From NCBI RefSeq assembly GCF_000716545.1, contig NZ_JNWZ01000036.1:1-64000 (forward strand): a stretch of 64,000 nucleotides of DNA. The letters are read 5' to 3'. This document shows, in pieces, positions 27,068 to 34,001 of this stretch; position 1 is the stretch's first letter, and each line of letters begins with the position of its first letter. The notes below the pieces were generated by a model. That model had not been told where the DNA came from, did not search any database, and saw only the letters and a program-made list of their open reading frames with translations. The position numbers and the translations under genes were made by a program. Source of the DNA: Kitasatospora phosalacinea (lineage in GTDB: Bacteria; Actinomycetota; Actinomycetes; Streptomycetales; Streptomycetaceae).

Positions 27068-28096
27068 TCAGCGGCCGGACGCGGCGAGGCGGGCGGCCAG
27101 TCGGGGGTGGACGCGCAGCGCGTTGCCCGCGTACACCGCGGCCCGCTGCGCGTCGGAGAGGCGGTCGGTGGCGTCCACGTACCGCCGGGTGTCGTCGAAG
27201 TGGTGGCCGGTCAGCGGGTCGACCCCCCGGACGGCGCCGATCATCTCGCTGGCGAACAGCACGCCCCCGGACGGGACGACCGAGGCCAGCAGGTCGATGC
27301 CCGGCTGGTGGTACACGCAGGTGTCGAAGAAGACGTTGGTGCCCACCAGCTCCTCCGGGGTCGGCCCGCCGAGCGCCTGCGCCAGCCCGCGGAAGCGCCC
27401 CCAGTGGTAGGGCACCGCGCCGCCGCCGTGCGGGACCACCAGCCGCAGCGTCGGGAAGTCCGCGAACAGGTTCCCCTGGAGCAGCTGCATGAACGCGGTG
27501 GTGTCGGCGTTCAGGTAGTGCGCGCCGGTGGTGTGGAACGCCGGGTTGCAGGACGTCGACACGTGCACCATCGCCGGGACGTCGTACTCCACCAGCGCCT
27601 CGTACAGCGGGTACCAGGAGCGGTCGGTCAGCGGCGGCGCGCTCCAGTGCCCGCCCGACGGGTCCGGGTTGAGGTTCACCGAGACCGCGCCCAGCTCCTC
27701 CACCGCCCGCCGCAGCTCCGGCAGGCAGCTCGCCGGGTCGGCGCCCGGCGACTGCGGCAGCATCGCGCCCATCGCGAAGCGCTCCGGGAACAGCGTGCTG
27801 ACCCGGTGCACCAGGTCGTTGCAGATCCGCGCCCAGACGGACGAGACCGCGAAGTCGCCGACGTGGTGCGCCATGAAGCTGGCGCGCGGAGAGAAGACCG
27901 TCAGGTCGGTGCCGCGCTCGTCCATCAGGCGCAGCTGGTTGGACCCGACCGCCTCGCGCAGCTCGTCGTCCGAGATGCGCAGCCCGGCCGGGTCGGGGGC
28001 GGCGGCCGGGTCGTTCGCGGCGGCCGCCTGGCGCTCGCGCCAGGCGGCGAGCTGCGGCGGGGCGGTGGTGAAGTGGCCGTGCGCGTCGATGATCAC
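27068..28096 (-). CDS. ligJ: 4-oxalomesaconate hydratase (LigJ-like amidohydrolase)
   Basis: A 342-residue amidohydrolase-family barrel that starts VIIDAHGHFTTAP, with FSPRASFMAHHVGD, VSVNLNPDPSGGHW, HVSTSCNPAFHTTGAHYLNADT and LVVPHGGGAVPYHWGR. These match LigJ/PmdE/GalB-type hydratases of the protocatechuate 4,5 pathway. It hydrates 4-oxalomesaconate to CHA. The start is GTG at 28096, with AGGAG 6 to 7 bases upstream. No 4-oxalomesaconate tautomerase (LigU/GalD type) is seen in the window. Confidence 0.88.
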   Translation of the reverse strand: MIIDAHGHFTTAPPQLAAWRERQAAAANDPAAAPDPAGLRISDDELREAVGSNQLRLMDERGTDLTVFSPRASFMAHHVGDFAVSSVWARICNDLVHRVSTLFPERFAMGAMLPQSPGADPASCLPELRRAVEELGAVSVNLNPDPSGGHWSAPPLTDRSWYPLYEALVEYDVPAMVHVSTSCNPAFHTTGAHYLNADTTAFMQLLQGNLFADFPTLRLVVPHGGGAVPYHWGRFRGLAQALGGPTPEELVGTNVFFDTCVYHQPGIDLLASVVPSGGVLFASEMIGAVRGVDPLTGHHFDDTRRYVDATDRLSDAQRAAVYAGNALRVHPRLAARLAASGR

Positions 28097-28128
28097 GGAG
28101 GTCTCCTGAGGGGTCTTCGAACGGGGTG

Positions 28129-29343
28129 TCAGGCGGCGGTCGGCCAGCCGGTGTACTGCTCGGCCAGGTAGGCGCGGCCCGCGCGGGTGCCCACCACGCC
28201 GTCCAGCTCGCCCAGTTGGCGGCGCAGCTCGAACGCCGTGGCGCCCGGCGCGGTGTGCAGCAGGCGGGTCATCCAGGACGAGAAGTGCTGGGCCCGCCAG
28301 ATCCGGCGCAGCGCGAGCGGCTGGTAGTCGGCCAGCGCCGCGTCGCCCTCGGCGCCCAGCGCCCGCAGCAGCACGCCCGCCAGCACCTTGACGTCGTGCA
28401 GCGCCAGGTTCAGTCCGCGCGCGCCGGTCGGCGGCACGGTGTGCGCGGCGTCGCCCGCCAGCAGCAGCGAACCCCAGCGCATCGGCTCCTGCACGAAGGA
28501 CCGGAAGCGCAGCACCGACCGCTCCAGAATCGGCCCCTCGACCAGCCGGAAGCCGTCCTCGCCCGCGACCCGGGCCTGCAGGGTCGCCCAGATCCGCTCG
28601 TCCGGCCAGTCCTCCGTCCGCTCGTCCGGGTCGCACTGGAAGTACATCCGCTGCACCGTCTCGGTGCGCTGGCTGATCAGCGCGAAGCCGTGCTCGGAGT
28701 GCGCGTACACCAACTCCGGTGCGCTGACCGGCGCCTGGGCCAGCACGCCGAACCAGGCGAACGGGTACTCGGTGCCGTACCGGGTGCGCAGCCGCTCCGG
28801 GACGAGGCCGCGGCAGGTGCTGCGCGAGCCGTCCGCGCCGACCACGTAGCGAGCCCGCAGCTCGTGCCGCGTCCCGTCCGCCGCCGTGAAGCGGACCCGC
28901 GGCCGGTCGGTGTCCGCGTCCAGCACCTCGGTGCCGCGCACCCCGAAGTGCACCGTCCCGCCGTCGCGCGCGCGGGCGTCGGCCAGGTCGGTGAACACCT
29001 CGGTCTGCGGGTACAGCCACACCGAGGCGCCCACCAGCTCCCGGAAGTCGATCCGGTGCGACCGGCCGCCGAAGCGCAGCTCGGTGCCCCCGTGCTCGTG
29101 GCCCGCGCGCAGGATCCGGTCGCTCACCCCGGTCTCCACCAGGTCCCGGGCCGCGCCGTCCTCCAGGATGCCCGCCCGGTGGGTGGTGGCGATCTCCTCC
29201 CGGGTGCGCAGGTCGACGGCGACCGCGTCCACCCCGGCCCGGCCCAGCAGGTGGGCCAGCATCAGCCCGGCCGGCCCCGCGCCGACCACCGCGACGGGCA
29301 CCTCGGTGACGGTGTCGACCGGGTCGACGACGGATTCGGGCAT
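28129..29343 (-). CDS. pobA: 4-hydroxybenzoate 3-monooxygenase (flavoprotein)
   Basis: A 404-residue class A flavin monooxygenase: FAD motif VAVVGAGPAGLMLAHLLG near residue 14, substrate-side THRAGILEDGA, the DG motif in VVGADGSRSTCR, RMYFQCDPDERTEDWPDER, and the second FAD motif GDAAHTVPPTGARGLNLA. All match PobA, which makes protocatechuate from 4-hydroxybenzoate. It is the first enzyme gene of the operon behind the regulator. The ATG at 29343 is the first after the operator-containing promoter; longer frames enter non-coding sequence. Confidence 0.92.
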   Translation of the reverse strand: MPESVVDPVDTVTEVPVAVVGAGPAGLMLAHLLGRAGVDAVAVDLRTREEIATTHRAGILEDGAARDLVETGVSDRILRAGHEHGGTELRFGGRSHRIDFRELVGASVWLYPQTEVFTDLADARARDGGTVHFGVRGTEVLDADTDRPRVRFTAADGTRHELRARYVVGADGSRSTCRGLVPERLRTRYGTEYPFAWFGVLAQAPVSAPELVYAHSEHGFALISQRTETVQRMYFQCDPDERTEDWPDERIWATLQARVAGEDGFRLVEGPILERSVLRFRSFVQEPMRWGSLLLAGDAAHTVPPTGARGLNLALHDVKVLAGVLLRALGAEGDAALADYQPLALRRIWRAQHFSSWMTRLLHTAPGATAFELRRQLGELDGVVGTRAGRAYLAEQYTGWPTAA

Positions 29344-29453
29344 GACGGCTCCAGGGCAGGGCAGGGCGGGGCGAGGGTGGCGGTACCCGGGGCAGCGGGC
29401 CGTCCGGGTACGCCCCGAACGTTGGCAGCTCACCGCGCCGCGCGTCCCGGCCC

Positions 29454-29470
29454 TTTCCGCCTGACGGAAA
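29454..29470. promoter_or_regulatory. Palindromic operator candidate in the pobA promoter
   Basis: TTTCCGCCTGACGGAAA is a perfect 6-5-6 inverted repeat about 110 bp upstream of pobA. IclR-family proteins commonly bind A/T-flanked TTCCG/CGGAA dyads, and the adjacent gene encodes an IclR protein. Binding is inferred. Confidence 0.65.
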
Positions 29471-29515
29471 CGCCCCCCTTCCGGCCGCCCCCGCCGCACA
29501 GACTGGGCCCGGCCC

Positions 29516-30283
29516 TCAGAGCGCCGTGCGGGCCCGCCGCCCCAACTCCTCGGAGATCCCGTGCACCGCCCGCAGCAGCGGCTCCCGCAGCCCCCGCGCC
29601 CGCTCCGCGCCGCGCGCCGCCACCACGATCCCCAGCGCCGCGCTCACCGGCCCGGCCCGCCCGATCCGCACCGGCGCGGCCACCGCCACCGTGCTCTCCG
29701 ACAGCTGACGGTCGCTCACGAAGACCTGCTCCCGGCGGATCAGGTCCAGCTGCGCCCGCAGCGTCCTCGGGTCGGTCACCGTGTGCGGCGTCCACGGGCG
29801 CAGCGGCGCCGCCAGCACCTCCTCCTGCAACTCGCGCGGCGCGTGCGCCAGCAGCACCCGCCCCATCCCCGTCGACCCGACCGGGAACCGGGTGCCCACC
29901 ATCGTCAGCAGCTCCACCGAGCGGTGCCCCGCGATCCGTTCCACGAACACCAGCTCGGTGCCCTCGCGCACCGCCAGCTGCACGTTCTCGTGCGTCGCCT
30001 CGTACAGGTCCTGCATGAACGGCAGCGCCGCGTCCCGCAGGATCTGGGTGCGCGGACACCCCGAGGCGATCTCCCACAGCCGCAGCCCCACGTGCCACGA
30101 CCCGTCCTCGGCCCGCTCCAGCGCGCCCCAGGCCGCCAGCTCCGCCACCACCCGGTGCGCCGTGCTCACCGCCAGCCCCGTGCACCGGGCGATCTCCGAC
30201 AGCGTCCGCGACGGGTGCTCGCGGTCGAACGCCGCCAGCACCTGGAGGACCTTGCCCGCCGCCGACACACCGCTCGCACTCAT
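29516..30283 (-). CDS. IclR-family regulator of the aromatic operon
   Basis: A 255-residue IclR protein: winged helix at about residues 10-65 (KVLQVLAAFDREHPSRTLSE, RCTGLAVSTAHRVVAEL) and an effector domain with VGSTGMGRVLLA and VAAPVRIGRAGPVSAALGI. PcaU, PcaR and PobR belong to this family and respond to protocatechuate or 4-hydroxybenzoate. It lies 172 bp upstream of pobA on the same strand, with a palindrome between, so it probably controls that operon. The ATG at 30283 leaves a 39-bp gap to a divergent gene. Confidence 0.9.
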   Translation of the reverse strand: MSASGVSAAGKVLQVLAAFDREHPSRTLSEIARCTGLAVSTAHRVVAELAAWGALERAEDGSWHVGLRLWEIASGCPRTQILRDAALPFMQDLYEATHENVQLAVREGTELVFVERIAGHRSVELLTMVGTRFPVGSTGMGRVLLAHAPRELQEEVLAAPLRPWTPHTVTDPRTLRAQLDLIRREQVFVSDRQLSESTVAVAAPVRIGRAGPVSAALGIVVAARGAERARGLREPLLRAVHGISEELGRRARTAL

Positions 30284-30322
30284 CCCGCCAGTCTCGCACC
30301 CCGCCCGTGGAGGAAACCCCCC

Positions 30323-31009
30323 GTGGACCTGCTCGCCCTGACCTCGATGGCCGTCCGCCCCGTCCTGGCCGACCTCGCCCCGCTGCTGCCCCCCGTCCGG
30401 TTCGAAGCCGCCGGCGGCGTCGAGGTCGCCCGCCGGATCCGCGCGGGCGCCACCGCCGACCTGGCCGTGCTCGCCGCCGACGCGCTCGCCGCGCTGCACG
30501 CCGAAGGGCTCGCCGAGGCCCCCCGCCCGCTCTGGGACTCCGAGACCGTCGCCGCCGTCGCCGCCGGCGCACCGCCCGCCGCCCTGGAGAGCGCCGACGA
30601 CCTGCGCGCCCTGCTCACCTCCGCCCGCGCCGTCGCCCACTCCACCGGCCCCAGCGGCACCGCCCTGCGCGCCCTGCTCGACCGCCTCGGCCTCGCCGAC
30701 CGCGTCCACCTCGTCCAGGCCCCGCCCGGCACCCCCGCCGGCACCCTGCTCGCCGACGGCCGCGCCGACCTCGCCTTCCAGCAGCACAGCGAACTCGCCG
30801 GCCTCCCCGGCGTCCGGATCCTCGGCCCGCTGCCCGGCGACACCGCCATCACCTCCACCTTCGCCGCCGCCGTCCTCACCACCGCCCCCCGCCCCGAACG
30901 CGCCCGCGCCCTGCTCGACCTGCTGGCCTCCGGCACCGCCGACGCCACCGCCCTGGCCCGGGGCATGCGCCCGGCCGGACGCCCGCACCCGGACGCGGCA
31001 CGCCGGTGA
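30323..31009 (+). CDS. ModA-like substrate-binding domain protein without signal peptide
   Basis: A 228-residue protein resembling type 2 periplasmic binding proteins of the molybdate group: LLALTSMAVRPVLADLAPLL, FEAAGGVEVARRIRAGATAD, SARAVAHSTGPSGTALRALL, and LAFQQHSELAGLPGVRILGP. It has no signal peptide and no transporter genes beside it, so it seems to be cytosolic. AGGAA precedes the GTG at 30323. It is divergent from the IclR regulator of the lig operon by 39 bp. It may bind an aromatic or tricarboxylic intermediate, but no function is known to me. Confidence 0.75.
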   Translation: MDLLALTSMAVRPVLADLAPLLPPVRFEAAGGVEVARRIRAGATADLAVLAADALAALHAEGLAEAPRPLWDSETVAAVAAGAPPAALESADDLRALLTSARAVAHSTGPSGTALRALLDRLGLADRVHLVQAPPGTPAGTLLADGRADLAFQQHSELAGLPGVRILGPLPGDTAITSTFAAAVLTTAPRPERARALLDLLASGTADATALARGMRPAGRPHPDAARR

Positions 31010-31076
31010 CGGCCGCCCGCCACCGGGCTTCCGGCGCGTCAGGGCGTGGCGGGGTCGAACCGGTCGGCCGTCACCG
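31004..31076. terminator. Two-part hairpin between convergent genes
   Basis: A 12-bp outer stem (31004-31015 with 31065-31076) and an inner 8-bp stem (31016-31023 with 31046-31053), both perfect, sit at the end of the ModA-like gene. The alcohol dehydrogenase gene converges from the right. The rest of the gap up to 31232 shows no gene. Confidence 0.55.
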
Positions 31077-31232
31077 CTGCGCCGAGCGCCCGCGCCGCGC
31101 ATCCGCCCGGGCGCCACGAACCGTCCCGGGAGGCGGCCCCCACCGGGCAGGGCGGCGGAAGCGAACACCCGCACCTGACACCCGGCCGAGGCCTCCGGCG
31201 GCCGCCCGGAGTCCGCCCGGCGGCGCCCGGTC

Positions 31233-32318
31233 TCAGTGCTCGAAGAGCACCAGGGAGCGCCCGCCCCGGCCGGCTGCCATCCGCTCGAAGGCGGCGGGGA
31301 TGCCGTCGAGGGGGATCCGGTCGGTGATCAGGGCGTCCAGGTCGAGCCGGCCGCCGCGCACGTGCCCGGCGAGCACCGGCACCGTCTCGTCCGGGTCGCA
31401 GTTGCCGTAGACGCAGGCGGTCAGGGTGCGGGCGTAGTGGAAGAGCTCCAGCGCGGAGAAGGAGACCGTGTCCTGCTTGCCGCCGATGCCCACCACCGTC
31501 GTCCGGCCGCCGCGGCGGGTGGCGGACCAGGCCGAGCGGATCGCCGCGCCGCGGCCGACGCACTCGAAGGCGTGGTCGGCGCCGCGGCCGCCGGTCAGTG
31601 CCCGGACGGCCTTGGGGGCGGAGTCGTCGGCGAGCAGGAACTCGGTGGCGCCGTGGCGGCGGGCCAGCTCCGCCTTCTCCGGGGTGACGTCGACGGCGAT
31701 CAGCGGCGAGGCCCCGGCGAGCCGGGCGGCCTGGAGCACGGCCAGGCCGATGCCGCCCAGCCCGTACACCACCACGGACTCCCCGGCCCGCACCCGGGCC
31801 GCGTGGTGCACCGCGCCGTAGCCGGTCAGGACGGCGCAGCCGAGCAGCGCGGCGGAGGCGAGCGGCACGCCGGCGGGCAGCGGGAGGACGGCCCGGCGGT
31901 CGACGACCGTCTCCTCGGCGAAGGCCCCGACGCCCAGTCCCGGGTGGAGCCCGGTGCCGTCCGGCAGCGCGGCGTACCGGCCGGTGGACGCGGCGCCGGA
32001 GTTCTCGCAGAGCCAGGGCTCGCCGATCGCGCAGGCCGAGCAGGTGCGGCAGGCCGGGGCCCAGTTCAGGACGACCGGGTCGCCGGGCGCCACCCCGGTG
32101 ACGCCGTCGCCGACCGAGACGACGGTGCCCGCGCCCTCGTGCCCGAGGACCAGCGGGAAGGCGGCGCGGAGCATGCCGCGGGCGATCGACAGGTCGGAGT
32201 GGCAGACGCCGGCGGCGGCGAGCCGGACGCGGACCTGTCCCGGCCCGGGGTCGGGCAGGTCGATCTCGGTGATCTCCAGCGGGGCTCCGGCGGAGCGCAG
32301 GACGGCGGCACGGACCAT
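31233..32318 (-). CDS. Zinc-dependent alcohol dehydrogenase (MDR family)
   Basis: A 361-residue medium-chain dehydrogenase with catalytic zinc ligands in GVCHSDL and GHEGAGTV, the structural zinc cluster CRTCSACAIGEPWLCE, and Rossmann motif YGLGGIGLAVLQAARLAGAS. The pattern resembles aryl or NDMA-type alcohol dehydrogenases. It oxidises an alcohol to an aldehyde, which the neighbouring dehydrogenase could take to an acid. I chose the ATG at 32318, with AGGTGA 5 bases upstream. The gap to the aldehyde dehydrogenase gene is 119 bp, same strand. Confidence 0.88.
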   Translation of the reverse strand: MVRAAVLRSAGAPLEITEIDLPDPGPGQVRVRLAAAGVCHSDLSIARGMLRAAFPLVLGHEGAGTVVSVGDGVTGVAPGDPVVLNWAPACRTCSACAIGEPWLCENSGAASTGRYAALPDGTGLHPGLGVGAFAEETVVDRRAVLPLPAGVPLASAALLGCAVLTGYGAVHHAARVRAGESVVVYGLGGIGLAVLQAARLAGASPLIAVDVTPEKAELARRHGATEFLLADDSAPKAVRALTGGRGADHAFECVGRGAAIRSAWSATRRGGRTTVVGIGGKQDTVSFSALELFHYARTLTACVYGNCDPDETVPVLAGHVRGGRLDLDALITDRIPLDGIPAAFERMAAGRGGRSLVLFEH

Positions 32319-32437
32319 GACGGTCACCTCGGTGGTGTTCTCGGCGGACTTCGGGGGTGTTCTCGGTGCCGTTCCCGCCGGACTCCGGAGACCGGCGGAG
32401 GCCCGCGGCGCGGACGGCGCGCGCAGGCCGCGGGGGG

Positions 32438-33856
32438 TCAGAACTGGAGCGACTTGGTCTGGAGGAACTCCTCCAGGCCGTGCCGGCCGAGCTCGCGGCC
32501 CACGCCGGAGCTCTTGCGGCCGCCGAAGGGGGCGAGCGGGTTGAAGCGACCGCCGTTGATGTCGACCTGGCCGGTCTCCATCCGGCGGGCGAAGGCGGCG
32601 GCGGTCTCGTCGTCGGCCGCCCAGACGGCACCGGCCAGCCCGTACTCGGTGCCGTTGGCGAGGGCGAGGGCGTGCTCCTCGTCGTCGTAGGGCAGGACCA
32701 CCAGCACCGGGCCGAAGATCTCCTCCCGCACCGCGCGGGCGTCCGGGGCCAGGTCGGCGAGGACGGTGGGGCGGACGTAGTAGCCGCGGTCCAGCCCCTC
32801 GGGGGCGCCCGGGCCGCCGGCCACCAGGCGGGCGCCGTCGGCGAGGGCGCCCGCGAGGTACTCCTGGACGCGCTCGCGCTGGCGGGCGCTGACCAGCGGG
32901 CCGACCCGGGTGGCCGGATCGGACGGGTCGCCGGGGACGTACCTCGCGGCGGAGGCGGCGGCGATCGTCAGGGCCTCCTCGTACTGCTCGCGGTGGACCA
33001 GCAGCCTGGTCCAGGCGGTGCAGGTCTGGCCGGAGTTGGCGAAGACGTTGGCGAGGGTGACGTTGACCGCGCGGGCCAGGTCGGCGCCGGGCAGGACGAC
33101 GCAGGCGGACTTGCCGCCGAGTTCCAGGGAGAGCTTCTTGAGGCCGCGTCCGGCGCTCTCCCCGATCAGGCGGCCCACGGCGCTGGAACCGGTGAAGGAG
33201 ACGACGTCCACGCCGGGGTGGGCGGCGAGCGCCGCACCGACCACCGTGCCGAGGCCGGTGACCAGGTTGAACACGCCCGGCGGCAGGCCGGACGCGTCGA
33301 CGACCCGGGCGAACAGCCGGGCGGTCAGCGGGGTCTCCTCGGACGGTTTGAGCACCACCGTGCACCCCGCCGCGAGGGCCGGGACGACCTTGGCGACGAT
33401 CTGGTGCAGCGGGTAGTTCCACGGGGTGATCGCGGCGACCACCCCGGCGGCCTCCGCGTGGACGGTGGAGTTGCCGACCTTCTCCTCGAAGGCGTGGTCG
33501 GCGAGGACGTCCAGGAAGGCCGAGGCCACCGCGATCGGGGTGCCGGCCTGGACCGCGTCGGCGAAGCGCGCCGGAGCGCCGAGTTCGGCGGTGACGGTCG
33601 CGGCGATCTCCGCCCGACGGGCGGCCAGGCCGTCGCGCAGCCGGGTCAGCGCGGCGAGCCGCTCCTCGCGGGTGCTCGCGGCCCAGCCGGGGGCGGCGGC
33701 GCGGGCGGCCGCCACCGCCGCGTCCACCTCGGCGGCGGTGCCCGCGGGGACGGCGGCGATCGGCCGCTCGGTCGCCGGGTCGAGCACCACGATGGTGTCC
33801 GGCCCGGCGGCGGGCCGCCAGCGGCCCCCGATGTACTGGTCCGCGTAGTGCTCCAT
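32438..33856 (-). CDS. NAD(P)-dependent aldehyde dehydrogenase
   Basis: A 472-residue ALDH with Asn147 (TPWNYP), the cofactor loop FTGSSAVGR, Glu245 (ELGGKSA) and nucleophile Cys279 (NSGQTCTA), followed by EEIFGPVLVVLPY. All catalytic residues are present. The substrate is unknown; with the alcohol dehydrogenase it could turn an aryl alcohol or aldehyde into an acid that feeds pobA. GAGGAG precedes the ATG at 33856. A palindrome at 33886-33902 sits over its promoter. Confidence 0.9.
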   Translation of the reverse strand: MEHYADQYIGGRWRPAAGPDTIVVLDPATERPIAAVPAGTAAEVDAAVAAARAAAPGWAASTREERLAALTRLRDGLAARRAEIAATVTAELGAPARFADAVQAGTPIAVASAFLDVLADHAFEEKVGNSTVHAEAAGVVAAITPWNYPLHQIVAKVVPALAAGCTVVLKPSEETPLTARLFARVVDASGLPPGVFNLVTGLGTVVGAALAAHPGVDVVSFTGSSAVGRLIGESAGRGLKKLSLELGGKSACVVLPGADLARAVNVTLANVFANSGQTCTAWTRLLVHREQYEEALTIAAASAARYVPGDPSDPATRVGPLVSARQRERVQEYLAGALADGARLVAGGPGAPEGLDRGYYVRPTVLADLAPDARAVREEIFGPVLVVLPYDDEEHALALANGTEYGLAGAVWAADDETAAAFARRMETGQVDINGGRFNPLAPFGGRKSSGVGRELGRHGLEEFLQTKSLQF

Positions 33857-33885
33857 CCGGTGCTCCTCGGCGTCCGATCCCCATA

Positions 33886-33902
33886 AACTAGCAGTGGTAG
33901 TT
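33886..33902. promoter_or_regulatory. 17-bp palindrome upstream of the aldehyde dehydrogenase
   Basis: AACTAGCAGTGGTAGTT pairs at 7 of 8 positions around a central G and lies 30 bp before the ALDH start, in an AT-richer patch that looks like its promoter. TetR- or MarR-type proteins bind such sites, but no such gene is adjacent. Confidence 0.6.
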
Positions 33903-34001
33903 AACTCGGGGAGGGGCGGCCGGTGCAAGGGGCCCGCGCAGGACGGCACGGCGGGGGGCCGGCGGTGCCACCCTCCCCGTGCTCGCCGACGTGCGCATCG
34001 A

